In this document: piece after piece, positions 8,748 to 18,225 of the stretch | Layout of the letters: each line of letters starts with the position of its first letter | Position numbering within the stretch: the stretch's first letter is position 1 | NCBI RefSeq assembly: GCF_008153345.1 | Contig: NZ_CP042818.1 | Span: 2,939,001 to 3,003,000 of the forward strand | Direction: 5' to 3' | Origin: Treponema phagedenis | GTDB taxonomy: Bacteria > Spirochaetota > Spirochaetia > Treponematales > Treponemataceae | DNA: 64,000 bases | Notes under the pieces: generated by a model | The model's database searches: none | What the model was told of the DNA's origin: nothing | The model's input: the letters and a program-made list of their open reading frames with translations, nothing else | Made by a program: the position numbers and the translations under genes

Positions 8748-9290
8748 TAGAGTAAAGTTTTTGATAACTCGACTCGTTTTTAACTCATTACTACAGATCG
8801 TAAAAAAATTTATAAAAAAAGAGTCCGACACAACGGTTTCATTTTGCCATCCGTGGCAAAATGAAACCTGCGAGTTTGAAAACTCCGAATACGCTGTGGT
8901 AGTTTTCAAACTCAATTCTGTGTGGAACCACGGGCGTCCATGCCCGTTCTGAGTTTTGACGTCCTTGTCAAAAACTAAACCGTCTGCGTGGAACCACCGC
9001 CACGCCCTGATTTTTAGTATTCTTGATTAAATCAGTGCTGCGAGTTTAAAAACTCCTATTTATGTCGGTGTGGTAGTTTTTAAACATCGTTTTACATTGT
9101 TCTGATTTTGCCGTCCGTGGCGGTTCTGATTTTGGCAACGGTGGGCAATTTATCATCCGCTACAAATTGACGCCTCCGAGTTTTGCCTGTTTACAATAAA
9201 GCACAGACAAAACATCGTTTGGAATTTAGCACGGGCGAACCTTGGAATTTCTACCTTTGGTTCGCCTACGCTTCAATGTATAGCTACGGT
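8748..9290 (+). mobile_element. MITE-like modular hairpin element, copy 1 (degenerate right end)
   Basis: The left end (TAGAGTAAAGTTTTTGATAA) is a degenerate form of the shared terminal repeat. Inside is a 14-bp-stem hairpin: GGTTTCATTTTGCC (8835-8848), loop ATCCGT, GGCAAAATGAAACC (8855-8868). It is followed by a GAGTTTGAAAACT/AGTTTTCAAACTC hairpin and further decayed modules, including a GGCGAACC...GGTTCGCC hairpin near 9230-9265. The right terminus is not clear. Confidence 0.65.
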
Positions 9291-9348
9291 TATGTTTTCA
9301 TCTATTTGCGCAAAACAATTGTTACCTTGATGAAATAAATACCTGTGC

Positions 9349-9378
9349 TTGACTTTTACTCTATAAATTATTTATACT
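9349..9378 (+). promoter_or_regulatory. Promoter-like sequence upstream of the chemotaxis receptor remnant
   Basis: TTGACT (9349-9354) and TATACT (9373-9378) are separated by 18 bases. The leader to the ATG at 9523 would be about 140 bases. Confidence 0.5.
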
Positions 9379-9522
9379 CTTAGTGAGTAAAAATACGGTC
9401 AAAAAATCTTAACTCGATTATTTACCGGTTAAGTAAATATAGCAGTTTATAATTTCAACATATATTACACTGACTCATACATTAGAAACTCCGATACTGA
9501 ATCGGCATTTTAAGGATATCTT

Positions 9523-11275
9523 ATGCGAAAATATTTTTTTAAAAACTTACGATTTCAAATAATTTTTAGTATGCTTATTCTGGCTTTTTTAATGGTCATA
9601 ACCAACATTATCGGTTTTGCGGTATTTTCAAAAAAAAGAATTCAGAACATGATTTTTGAAAAAGGAATGAACCAAGTGATTGCAACGGCAGATTATGCAA
9701 ACTATATTCTGAATAATTCAAAAGACTATCTAAAAGATTTATAAAAATTGGTGGATTCCGAAGCGAAAAAAAACTCCGTGGCATATATGGTTATAATTGA
9801 TACCAATGTTACCGCAGTCGCTCACAGTGATCATATTAAGCTCGGAAAAGTATACGATGATGATTACACGATTGACGGATGTACACGCGGAAATATTAAA
9901 ACGTCTCGATTTTGGGCAGATGTTCAAAACACCTGGACATACGATATCATGTATCCTATCTATAAAGACGGAAAACTTTTCGGCTCACTTGATGTAGGCA
10001 TTCCGGAATCGGGGATTCTGGAAATACAAAATGAAATCATACGCGTGCAAATAATAATCGGAGTGCTTGCCTTGTTCCTCGCTACGATTTTTTCATGGGC
10101 AATAACTCTTCTAATTACTAAGCCATTAGCGGAAATAACAAAAATCCTACGAAATATTTCGGAAGAGGAAGGAAATTTAACACATCGGCTGAAAGTAAGC
10201 CGCTCCGACGAACTTGGGCAGGTTGCTTTATATTTTAATAAAACGCTTGACAAAATACGAAATTCCGTTAATGCGGTTGCCGAAGCAACAAAGGGAATGA
10301 AAGAGGTAGGAGGAATCCTATCCGCCAGCGTAAACACAACGGTTGATTCATCGGAAAAAATTATTGCAAATACCGGAAACATGGAAGAACAAATACTTAA
10401 ACAAAATGATGAGATTAAAAAAACAACGGCATCAATCAATGAGGTTTTCGGCTCTATCGAAAAATTAAAATCAAATATTGACAGTCAAGCGAACACTGTC
10501 GAAGAATCTGTTTCCGCAGTTACAGAAATGATTTCAAACATTCGTTCAATTTCTGAAATTTTGCATAAGAACACGGATACCATCAGTTCTCTTGGAATAG
10601 AAACAGGTTCAGCTCGAGAAGCAACGGCACAGGCAACCGATATGACAAAAAAAATCAGCGAAGCATCAAGCGGTCTTATGGAGGCGAGCGCGGTTATCCA
10701 GCATATTTCAAGTCAAACAAATCTTTTAGCGATGAACGGCCGCTATTGAAGCAGCCCATGCAGGATCCGCAGGCAAAGGATTCGCCGTTGTTTCGGAAGA
10801 AATTAGAAAGCTTGCCGAAGAATCCGGCATTCAGGGAAAGACAATTTCAACGGTACTCAAAAATCTGAAAAAAGACATAGATAAAATTACCAATGATTTC
10901 GACACCGTCCAGAAACAGTTTTATAATATTTTTAGTTTAGCAGAATCGGTGAAGGGACAAGAGGAAATTATTATGCACGCGATTTTTGAACAAAACACGG
11001 ACGACGAGCAGGTTTTAGAAGCTATGAGCGAGATCAATACAATTACCGCTGATGTACGTAACGGAGCAGAAAAAATGCTCAATGAAACAAAAAGCGTTTC
11101 CGGAGATATTGTCGGGCTTACAGCTGCAACGGATAGCATCGATCAAAGCATTAGAGAGATGACAGATACGCTAATCGAAATGGCTTCGGCTGTTACTGCC
11201 CTTCAAAAAGCAGATGATAAAAATAATGCGAATATCGAAACTCTTATAAACGAATTGTTACAATTTAGAATATAA
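9523..11275 (+). pseudogene. Methyl-accepting chemotaxis protein, interrupted by a stop and a frameshift
   Basis: Read across its breaks this is a receptor of about 580 residues: an N-terminal membrane helix, a Cache-like sensor segment (SVAYMVIIDTNVTAVAHSD), a second helix near 10035-10120, a HAMP region (ITKPLAEI through DELGQV) and a signalling domain. An in-frame TAA at 9742-9744 splits the sensor domain. At 10738-10741 an extra G turns the conserved tip (QTNLLAMNAAIEAAHAG) into a premature stop, and the next frame continues with AIEAAHAGSAGKGFAVVSEEIRKLAEE to 11275. The start has AAGGAT upstream. Two independent lesions make it a pseudogene unless the assembly is wrong at both sites. It stands alone, without che genes. 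Confidence 0.85.
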
Positions 11276-11342
11276 GGGAAAATAGAAAACCTGAATTGTC
11301 AAATTAAGCTAGACGCGGATACACAAAATCCATAAAAACTTC

Positions 11343-11498
11343 TATCGGGGTTTTGTAAGTATGTTGCTGGTATACTAATCCGCGCAGCAACACTAACGGC
11401 TTTGCGAATTCAGCATTCCAATGGTAACCGCCGCGGATGGCAAAATCAAACCTGCGAGTTTTAAAAACGGATAGAGTTATTAAAAAAACGCTGTGCTA
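11343..11498 (-). mobile_element. MITE-like element, copy 2 (short, degenerate)
   Basis: It begins with a decayed terminal repeat (TATCGGGGTTTTGTAAG) and has the family's subterminal text in the order seen in other copies (TTGCTGGTATACTAATC, then CAGCATTCCAATGGTAA). It ends with TTATTAAAAAAACGCTGTGCTA at 11477-11498. Its last three bases (CTA) are the stop codon TAG of the sialidase gene on the minus strand. The 11289-11325 stretch just before it is shared with 24488-24522. Confidence 0.6.
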
Positions 11499-13073
11499 AC
11501 TGTTCTCGCAAATCCGTATTGTGACAAAGCAAATATCTTCTTTGTCGTCATTGTCCAGTGTTTCGTATGCAAGGGCAAGGCTGCCGTCGGGGAGTTCCGC
11601 TAAGCATGAATAAGCAAAAAATTTGTCGGCGGCGGTAACGGCAAGTTCAAGCGGACTGCCCTCGTTCCACAGAAAATCAAGTTGCCATTTGTCGCCGTTT
11701 TTTACCAATGCGCCGATTTTTACCGTGCCTGCCGAGCGCGTGCGGTCTAAGCCGTTTGCATATGAAAAAGCGACAAGCGTTTTATTCTGTAATTCCGAAA
11801 GCCGCTCTAAATTGATTACCGAAATTAAGTTATTCACGGTAGCCGTAAACCCTGCAAGCGGTTGTGCTTCCGACCATGTTGCGCCGCCGTCATTGCTTTG
11901 ACTCATCATAACACCTTGAAAGTCGGAACGGCTGAATATAATCAGCGCTCCGTCAGGCGCTTCGATAATTGCGGACTCCGACATTTTATGCACAGGGGTT
12001 TTGATATAGCGGCTATGCTGCCAGGTTTTGGCTTCGTCATCAGTCCAAAAAACGGCAACACGTTCGGCAAAATGTGCGCCCCATGAATTTGCGGTAGAGC
12101 CTCCGTAGGCGGAAAAAAGCAGTCTGCCTTTATGCGGCGCCTTCTGTTTTAAAAGTCCGCAGGTAGGCGAAACAAAAAACGAACCGCTCAGTTCGTCCGC
12201 CGGTTTTACCATATAGGTGATGTCAAGCGGGGCTGCCCAGTTTTTTCCGTCGGCGCTTTCGGCATACGAAAGGTAATTTCCGCCGCGCCAAACTTGAAAA
12301 GGCGCGATAAACATCCAAACGTGCGCATGAGTTTTACCGCCGGTAAGCGGCAGACAATTTTCCGACTCGGTTAACGGGAGCCGCACCTGCGCGCAAAACA
12401 GGGGTTCTTTCATTTTCTCATCAGAAAATAAATACCCCTGTTTATTCATCCACGTATGCGTGTCCTCATCGGGGAAAGAATCGTTTCTGATTTTGCCGCC
12501 GCGCACGGGAACACTGTAACAAAAAACACTTGAGTCAAAAATTTCCGCATCTTCGGGAACGCATAATGATTCAATCGCAGCTGCTGAAGGGTTTTGCTGC
12601 AAACCTTGAAGCCGCTCGGAGGGCTTCCTCAAAAATAAACGCGGTTCCCCGTCGGTGTTGTCATAGGCAAAACCTTTCATGCCAGTTGCGCCTCCGCACA
12701 GTCCCGTGGAATGCGGCGCGGAAGTGGTTACCGTAATAATTTTGCCCGACTCCGTTTTGCCCGCTGCCGTATCGCTCATGCCGATTCCGTACTGCAAGCG
12801 GTTACAAAAAGCCGAGTCGGCAGGAATCAGCACATCATCAAAATCATTAAACAGAATCGGATCGCTCCAGCTTTGTCCGCAATCGGCGGAAATCCTCGCC
12901 ATTGTCGAAACTTTATTTGAGTTATCATCCTGATGCGTAAATCGCGCATCGCAGATAAACAAGAGCTGCCCGTCAAGTCGGGTGATAAGAATCGGAATAC
13001 GGTATGTCTTACAGTTCGGCAATCCGTCCCGAATTAAGCTTATCGGTTTTGACATTTCCAACGAATACTGCAT
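11496..13073 (-). CDS. Exo-alpha-sialidase (neuraminidase), BNR/Asp-box type
   Basis: A 525-aa protein of the GH33-type sialidase fold, which removes terminal sialic acid from glycans. The arginine motif YRIP is at 24-27 and several Asp boxes are visible: SADCGQSW (62-69), SADGKNW, a degenerate TDDEAKTW, and SNDGGATW. No signal peptide is seen, so export, if any, uses another route, or the enzyme acts on imported sialo-sugars. The start ATG at 13073 has AGGGGTGG just upstream. The stop codon is formed by the terminus of a MITE-like element, so the native C-terminus may have been replaced; the last residues (ICENS) come right up to the insertion point. Sialidases in oral treponemes act in host glycan use (family knowledge). 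Confidence 0.85.
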   Translation of the reverse strand: MQYSLEMSKPISLIRDGLPNCKTYRIPILITRLDGQLLFICDARFTHQDDNSNKVSTMARISADCGQSWSDPILFNDFDDVLIPADSAFCNRLQYGIGMSDTAAGKTESGKIITVTTSAPHSTGLCGGATGMKGFAYDNTDGEPRLFLRKPSERLQGLQQNPSAAAIESLCVPEDAEIFDSSVFCYSVPVRGGKIRNDSFPDEDTHTWMNKQGYLFSDEKMKEPLFCAQVRLPLTESENCLPLTGGKTHAHVWMFIAPFQVWRGGNYLSYAESADGKNWAAPLDITYMVKPADELSGSFFVSPTCGLLKQKAPHKGRLLFSAYGGSTANSWGAHFAERVAVFWTDDEAKTWQHSRYIKTPVHKMSESAIIEAPDGALIIFSRSDFQGVMMSQSNDGGATWSEAQPLAGFTATVNNLISVINLERLSELQNKTLVAFSYANGLDRTRSAGTVKIGALVKNGDKWQLDFLWNEGSPLELAVTAADKFFAYSCLAELPDGSLALAYETLDNDDKEDICFVTIRICENS

Positions 13074-13155
13074 ATGCCACCCCTATTTTCAAAGTGTATG
13101 CGAAAATTTTCCCGTTGTCAAGTATAATTTAGAAACTGCAGGAAATATAATCGAG

Positions 13156-13483
13156 TAGAACGTTTTGTAATTAACTTCCTGTTATAAAAATCGGGGTATC
13201 AACAATAAGGGACTGCGGATTTAAGTATTCCTATGGTAAATTGCTCACCGTTGCGCCGTGTCGAACGCAGAACCGCCACGGATGGCGGTGGTTCCATGCA
13301 GAAGCGATGTTTAAAAGCATCAACACTGTTTTGTAAAATTGAAGCTTTTAAACTCGCAGGTTTGGTTTTGCCACGGACGGCAAAACCAAACCGTTGTGTC
13401 GAATTCTTTTTTATAAAACTTTTTACGTTTTGTATAAAATGCATTAAGAAAAATAATCGATTTATCAAAAAAATGTTATACTA
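13156..13483 (-). mobile_element. MITE-like modular hairpin element, copy 3 (near-complete)
   Basis: Both ends are clear: TAGAACGTTTTGTAATTAA at 13156 and, at the far end, TTATCAAAAAAATGTTATACTA to 13483. The interior modules are the ACCGCC-ACGGAT-GGCGGT hairpin, a GTTTAAAAGC...GCTTTTAAAC hairpin, and GGTTTGGTTTTGCC (13359-13372), loop ACGGAC, GGCAAAACCAAACC (13379-13392). A reading frame runs through it, but it is not conserved between copies and is not called as a gene. Confidence 0.8.
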
Positions 13484-13524
13484 GTTATTAAAAGACTGTT
13501 ATCGCAGTATTGAAATTTCTACAT

Positions 13525-13552
13525 TGTGTAAAGCGGGAGGTTTTGGTATAAT
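13525..13552 (+). promoter_or_regulatory. Promoter directly in front of the M28-like peptidase gene
   Basis: A TTGTGT box and TATAAT (13547-13552) are 17 bases apart, and the GTG start follows the -10 box by six bases. This layout suggests a leaderless transcript. Confidence 0.5.
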
Positions 13553-13558
13553 CGGTTT

Positions 13559-14515
13559 GTGGATAAAAATACTGCCGCCGCAATTATTCATTCCTCATTA
13601 TTTAAATCCTTTGTGCAGCTCGGGATTGATAGAGCCGCTTTTATTTCCGCATGGTTGCGGGCGCATGCGGTGCCACATACGGTTGTTGATATAAGCGGAA
13701 ATAAAAATATTATTGTGCGATACGACTCGAGCGCATATAATCCGATTTTTAAAACAAAGATTTTGGTCGGGCATTATGATCGCGCAGAAGGCACGCAGGG
13801 GGCGAATGATAATTCAGCAGCGTGTATGCAGTTAATGCTTTTTGCGGAACATCTTGTACACGTGCAAGATTTTCATAATATTAAAATTATTTTCACGGAG
13901 GGAGAAGAAAAGGGCGCAAAGGGAATTCGCAATCAGGGGGCGTATGCGCTGGGCACCGGCTTGCGCAAACTGCGTATGGATAATGAAGAAATCTACGTGT
14001 TTGATTGCTGCGGCAGAGGTGATACGCTTATTCTTTCTGAGTCCGGAATTTACGGGCGGGATTCCGACAAAACGCAAGGGCTGCAAGCCTTCCACGAACG
14101 CTGTATCGGCTATGCGCAGAGAGCTTGTCCAAACAGATTTTTGTCTTTGCTTACACCGTATAGCGATAATGCGGGGTTTATTGCGGCGGGAATTACCGCA
14201 CAGGTTTTCACGGTTTTACCCGCAGTTGAAGCGGGGATTTTGCTGAAAAACATTCCGGTACCGAAAAGCGGAAGAGCGCAGGAGCCCCGCCGGTTTTTCT
14301 CTTTTCAGAAAAAAAGCAAAACCGCCGCAGAAGAATTGACCGACCTCGTAATCAAAAATAAAAAACCTGATCCGGATTCTCCCCTCGCCGCACTTATTCC
14401 AAAAACATGGCAGCTCATGCACACCGAAAAAGATGCCATAGACTCTTTAACTCCCGAAGCCTTTTTGTTAATGTTCCGATTTTTGCGATTTTTAGAAACC
14501 GTAAAAGAACCGTAA
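13559..14515 (+). CDS. M28-like zinc aminopeptidase family protein
   Basis: A 318-aa protein with metal-ligand motifs of peptidase family M28: GHYD (His72, Asp74), GANDNSA (Asp84), and the catalytic/ligand pair in TEGEEKGAKG (Glu114, Glu116). A further Asp in IYVFDCCGRGD and PYSDNAGF are in plausible positions for the remaining ligands. It would cleave N-terminal residues from peptides in the cytosol; no signal peptide is present. The start is GTG at 13559, six bases after a TATAAT box, with no close Shine-Dalgarno sequence. It is convergent with engB, only 11 bases between stop codons. Substrate unknown. Confidence 0.75.
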   Translation: MDKNTAAAIIHSSLFKSFVQLGIDRAAFISAWLRAHAVPHTVVDISGNKNIIVRYDSSAYNPIFKTKILVGHYDRAEGTQGANDNSAACMQLMLFAEHLVHVQDFHNIKIIFTEGEEKGAKGIRNQGAYALGTGLRKLRMDNEEIYVFDCCGRGDTLILSESGIYGRDSDKTQGLQAFHERCIGYAQRACPNRFLSLLTPYSDNAGFIAAGITAQVFTVLPAVEAGILLKNIPVPKSGRAQEPRRFFSFQKKSKTAAEELTDLVIKNKKPDPDSPLAALIPKTWQLMHTEKDAIDSLTPEAFLLMFRFLRFLETVKEP

Positions 14516-14526
14516 GTGCGGACGGG

Positions 14527-15165
14527 TTATGGCTGTTCAAAGAGTTGTTCCTCAACGCAGGCAAGAATGCGTTCTTTGCCAAGTTTTTTTGAGGCGGAAG
14601 AGGGAATAATTGATTCCGCATCAACAGAGAAAAAATCCACCCAGTTGCGGGTAACCTTTGCAAGGTCGTTCTTTTTTAGTTTATCCGCCTTAGTGCCGAC
14701 AATCACCACTTTGATATTATAAGACTGAAAAAAAGCAATACTGTTTTTTTCAATTTCTCCGGGCTCGCGGCGCATGTCTATTAAAAAGAAAATAGTTTGT
14801 AAGTTTTGCCGGTTTGTGCAATAGTCGTACAGCATGCTGTCTATTTTTTGTATAACGCCGCCCGAAACTTTTGCATACCCGTATCCGGGTAAATCAACCA
14901 AGGCAAAAATATTTTTCTTTCCCGCAATTTCAGAAACAGGCACGGCACTCGGTCTGTTTACCAAAAAGAAATTTACTTCTCTGGTCATTCCGGGGCGGGA
15001 GCCGGTTTTTACCAAATTCTTTCTATTAACCAGCATGTTAATCAGCGATGATTTGCCGACATTTGAGCGCCCGAAAAAAGCGAACTCGGGCACAGGAAGA
15101 CTTGGATACTGTTCGGGCTTTACCGCTCCCTTGATAAATTCCGCCGAGATAATTTTTATTGCCAT
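14527..15165 (-). CDS. engB: Ribosome-biogenesis GTPase EngB/YsxC
   Basis: A 212-aa TRAFAC GTPase. The P-loop GRSNVGKS is at 32-39, switch I GMTREVNFF, the G3 motif DLPGYGYAKV and the G4 motif GTKADKL all match EngB, which helps assemble the large ribosomal subunit in the cytosol. Length is normal. It starts at ATG 15165, with AAAGG about 13 bases upstream. A GNAT gene lies 27 bases upstream on the same strand, so the two may be co-transcribed. Confidence 0.95.
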   Translation of the reverse strand: MAIKIISAEFIKGAVKPEQYPSLPVPEFAFFGRSNVGKSSLINMLVNRKNLVKTGSRPGMTREVNFFLVNRPSAVPVSEIAGKKNIFALVDLPGYGYAKVSGGVIQKIDSMLYDYCTNRQNLQTIFFLIDMRREPGEIEKNSIAFFQSYNIKVVIVGTKADKLKKNDLAKVTRNWVDFFSVDAESIIPSSASKKLGKERILACVEEQLFEQP

Positions 15166-15192
15166 TTTATGTCCACTACCTTTTACATAATT

Positions 15193-15621
15193 TTAAAAAA
15201 GTTTTTTAAGATTAAATTGCTCTTTTGTTTTTTCATATCCGCAGCTTTGATAAAATCGATGGGCATCCGTGCGGCTGCTGCTCGAAACAAGCCGTATGCC
15301 GTGTGCTCCCGTTTTCTTTGCCCAGTCCTCTATCGCCGCAAGCAGCTTCCTGCCAATGCCCTTTCCGCGATGCTTCGGCGAAACCGCAATGCTCATAATA
15401 TTTTTCATCGGAGCGGAAAACAAAAGTTCATAATTATTTGCATGTACATATCCGACAATCTTCCCCTCATCTTCCGCCACAAAGATTTTATCTGTATCCC
15501 GCTGTAAAATTTTTTCGATATTTTCTTTTGTGCCCTCTAAATAAAAATCATATCCCAACTCATCTCTGTTTAAGAAAAAAATCGGCTCGGCATCACTGGC
15601 CTTACATTCACGAATAGTCAT
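15193..15621 (-). CDS. GNAT-family N-acetyltransferase (RimI-like)
   Basis: A 142-aa acetyltransferase. The acetyl-CoA loop AVSPKHRGKGIGRKLL, followed by the beta-5/alpha-4 segment ending in HRFYQSCGYEK, gives a complete GNAT core. I chose ATG 15621 because GGGAGGG sits four bases upstream; an upstream in-frame TTG overlaps that ribosome site. It precedes engB on the same strand. An RimI-like ribosomal protein acetylation role is possible, but the substrate cannot be deduced. Confidence 0.8.
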   Translation of the reverse strand: MTIRECKASDAEPIFFLNRDELGYDFYLEGTKENIEKILQRDTDKIFVAEDEGKIVGYVHANNYELLFSAPMKNIMSIAVSPKHRGKGIGRKLLAAIEDWAKKTGAHGIRLVSSSSRTDAHRFYQSCGYEKTKEQFNLKKLF

Positions 15622-15737
15622 TATCCCTCCCAAAATTCAAAAGCTAAAATTCAACACAATATTTCTCTGACGGAATAGTATAAGAGTTAGGAATTATATG
15701 CAATGGCGCTGAATAAAAAACTTGGAAAGCTTTACCT

Positions 15738-15880
15738 GGTACAACAGTTTGTAATTAAGTTTATATTCGAGAGAGGATGAGGGAGAATGTATCGACAATA
15801 ACGCGTACCGAATTAAACATTCCTATGGTAAATTACTCACCCTTGCGAAATTCCAAACGATGTTTAAAAGCATCAACAGT
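15738..15880 (-). mobile_element. Degenerate hybrid of an IS630-type end and MITE interior, copy 4
   Basis: TGGTACAACAGTTTGTAATT at 15738, followed by AAGTTTATATTCGAGAG, matches the transposase-end of the IS630 element at 45397 more closely than any MITE. After about 60 bases the text changes to MITE-type sequence (CATTCCTATGGTAAATTACT, then AACGATGTTTAAAAGC). It supports a common origin of IS and MITE ends. Confidence 0.55.
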
Positions 15881-16059
15881 AAATTATAAATTCGTATAAA
15901 ATATCGTGCAGTATATTTTTTAAATACAAAGAGAATTTCTGTAAAGTCCAAACCATAGCGTCCAAAAGAGCAATAACAGGATAGTTTATTGTGAAGCGGT
16001 TACTGACTGCGAGCGGGACAAAATCAAAATATTTTGTTAGAATTGTCAAGGAGGAAATT

Positions 16060-16749
16060 ATGGTGCTTACGGGAGCTTTAGTAAACGGAATTGTAATTAT
16101 AGCCGGCTCATGCTTGGGCTTACTTTTAAGAAAAGGAATTCCGAAAAGAATCGGTGAAACAGTTATACAGGGAATGGCGCTGGTTGTATTTTTTATAGGA
16201 TTTTCCGGAGCACTTAAGGGACAATATATTTTAATTGAAATTATTTCAATCGCAATAGGCGCAATTATCGGAGAAGTCCTTGATTTGGAAAAGAAAATTC
16301 ATCAACTTGGTTATATGGCAGACAAACTTTTTAAAGCTGTGGGAAAAGATGTCTCGCTGTCAAAAGGCTTTGTCGTGGCAAGCCTTTTGTTTTGTGTCGG
16401 AGCGATGGGAATTGTCGGCGCATTGCAAAGCGGCATGCAATTAAATCACGAAATCTTATTTGCAAAATCTCTCATTGACGGAATTACCTCAATAATTCTG
16501 ACAACTACATTAGGTGCGGGCGTTGCATTGTCCGGCCTTATGGTATTTTTATATGAAGGCGGTATTGCGCTTATAGCAAAATTAATTGCGCCGTATTTAA
16601 CCACTGAAGTTATTAATGAAATCAATTGCGTAGGCTCTATCATGATAATCGGTTTAGCGTTTAACATGCTGAATATTACAAAACTGAAAATCATGAACTT
16701 TGTACCGGCAGTATTTATTCCGATCATCCTGCTTGCAATTTTTAAGTAG
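16060..16749 (+). CDS. DUF554 family membrane protein
   Basis: A 229-aa integral membrane protein with six to seven hydrophobic segments and the typical DUF554 start (GALVNGIVIIAGSCLGLLLRKGIPKR), FFIGFSGAL and the central GAMGIVGALQSG loop. Members are named YqgA or YdfK; their function is unknown, with transport often suggested. The ATG at 16060 has a strong AGGAGG at five to six bases; upstream in-frame starts lack one. No partner gene is adjacent. Confidence 0.85.
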   Translation: MVLTGALVNGIVIIAGSCLGLLLRKGIPKRIGETVIQGMALVVFFIGFSGALKGQYILIEIISIAIGAIIGEVLDLEKKIHQLGYMADKLFKAVGKDVSLSKGFVVASLLFCVGAMGIVGALQSGMQLNHEILFAKSLIDGITSIILTTTLGAGVALSGLMVFLYEGGIALIAKLIAPYLTTEVINEINCVGSIMIIGLAFNMLNITKLKIMNFVPAVFIPIILLAIFK

Positions 16750-16768
16750 AAGAAATTGAATCCGATTC

Positions 16769-16990
16769 AGCATTTTTTTGACAACTCGATTAGTTTTTAA
16801 TACGTCTTATACAAAAGAGTCCGACACGGCGCAACGGTGAGTAATTTACCATCGGCGAGAACTAAACCTACGTGTTTACAAACAAAACTTTAATATTTAG
16901 GGTTTTTGTTTGTAAACATCGCTGCTGCGCGAAACCACGGGCGTCCGTGGCGATTCTGATTGTGTTTTTTGCCAAACCGCGTGTAAAGTT
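16769..16990 (+). mobile_element. MITE-like element, copy 5 (degenerate)
   Basis: It starts with ATTTTTTTGACAACTCGATT, the family's left subterminal sequence, and has a GTTTACAAACAAAA / TTTTGTTTGTAAAC hairpin around 16880-16915 that is a further stem variant of the family's long-stem module. It ends without a terminal repeat, directly beside copy 6. Confidence 0.5.
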
Positions 16991-16999
16991 ACACTGTGC

Positions 17000-17234
17000 T
17001 AGTGTAGCGTTTTGTAATTAACTTCCTGTTATAAAAATCGGAGTATCAACAATAAGGGACTGTGGATTTAAGCATTCCTATGGTAAATTGCCCACCGTTG
17101 CTCAATTCTAAACGATGTTTAAAAGCATCAACACTGTTTTGTAAAATTGAAGCTTTTAAACTCGTAGGCGAAGCAAAGGTAGAAATTCCAAGATTTCGCC
17201 GTTGCGCCGTGTCGATTTCTTTTTTATTAAATAG
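17000..17234 (-). mobile_element. MITE-like element, copy 6 (far end truncated)
   Basis: TAGTGTAGCGTTTTGTAATT at 17000 is a good terminal repeat. The GTTTAAAAGC...GCTTTTAAAC hairpin and a GGCGAAGC...TTTCGCC hairpin follow; the other terminus is lost near 17234. Confidence 0.65.
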
Positions 17235-17264
17235 AGAAAATGGTTTTGCTATACAGGCTGCAAC

Positions 17265-17942
17265 TTAATTTTGCGCCGATGTTTGCGGAATATCTTTTTT
17301 ATAGATGAGGGCGGGGGCTTTCCCGAAGCCTTCAAATCGGGTAAAGGTTGCAATTTCGTAAAACCCTTGTTGTTGATAAATATATTTTGCCGCGGTCCAC
17401 TCATTGTGCACAAGTAAAAGTTGGGTATCGATTTTCGGGTAGTCCGAGCAGATGGTATCAATTGCCGAACGAAAAAAGAAACTTGCCAGGCTCTCCGTTT
17501 TTCCGTGTCGCAGTACTTTTTTTCCGCGATTGTTTTTTGCCAGCGCAAACGAAGCAATATATAGTACTTTTCCTTCTTCGCGATGTCTTTCCTTAGCCGA
17601 ATGCCCGAGTGCAAAAAATTCATCTTTCATTGGGGGAAGCTCTTCCCATAGCTCAGCACTCAAATAGGCAAGAATTTTTTCTTCTTCCGCTCGTTCGCCT
17701 TTTGCCGGAGTTTTGCATAAAAGATAAAAACAGTTGCCCGCATGACGGATCCTTTCTGCAAAGGTTTCGGGAGATTCCACAATTTCCGAAGAAAAACTTT
17801 CGGTTTCAATTTCTAAAATACGCGGCAAATCTTTTTCATTCGCAAGGCGCAAGCAAAGTTCATCGGGTTTGATCTGTTTCACCGCTAATTCCGATTCAAT
17901 TGATTTTGATTTGTCTGTTTGTCTCATAATAAATTTGCCCAT
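17265..17942 (-). CDS. GNAT acetyltransferase, arylalkylamine N-acetyltransferase-like
   Basis: A 225-aa protein. Residues about 30-215 form a GNAT domain: LRLANEKDLPRILEIETESF, the central IASFALAKNNRGKKVLRHG acetyl-CoA loop and the YIYQQQGFYEIATF tail. The arrangement resembles the AANAT subgroup of small-amine acetyltransferases. The start is uncertain: ATG 17942 or ATG 17927, neither with a clear ribosome site. Substrate unknown. Confidence 0.7.
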   Translation of the reverse strand: MGKFIMRQTDKSKSIESELAVKQIKPDELCLRLANEKDLPRILEIETESFSSEIVESPETFAERIRHAGNCFYLLCKTPAKGERAEEEKILAYLSAELWEELPPMKDEFFALGHSAKERHREEGKVLYIASFALAKNNRGKKVLRHGKTESLASFFFRSAIDTICSDYPKIDTQLLLVHNEWTAAKYIYQQQGFYEIATFTRFEGFGKAPALIYKKDIPQTSAQN

Positions 17943-18225
17943 AAACTATCAATCGTTATATGTTTATTATATGGATTGATTTAGCGTTTCTTGTTTTCAG
18001 TTCTTTCGTAACGATTTTACCGTAAGTCTACAAATTTTACAAGCAGATGTAATGTACAGACCGGAGCTTGCAGATGAAAAATAACCACATATAAATATTT
18101 GAGGAATAGAAAATTATATTAGGTTGATGGCAAAATTATTCCTGCAATAGAAACGGCGCGGCAAAATACGGGTATCTGCAAAATGCCTACTGTACAGTCT
18201 TATTTTTTTCTGTTAAGCTTGTGCC

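Noticed and set aside
13233-13484. Open frames inside the hairpin elements (for example 13233-13484 plus, 44968-45318 minus, 44978-45310 plus) as small proteins
   Set aside because: Frames open on both strands in the same DNA, differ between copies, lack ribosome sites and cross hairpin modules. Conservation is of fold, not of any reading frame.
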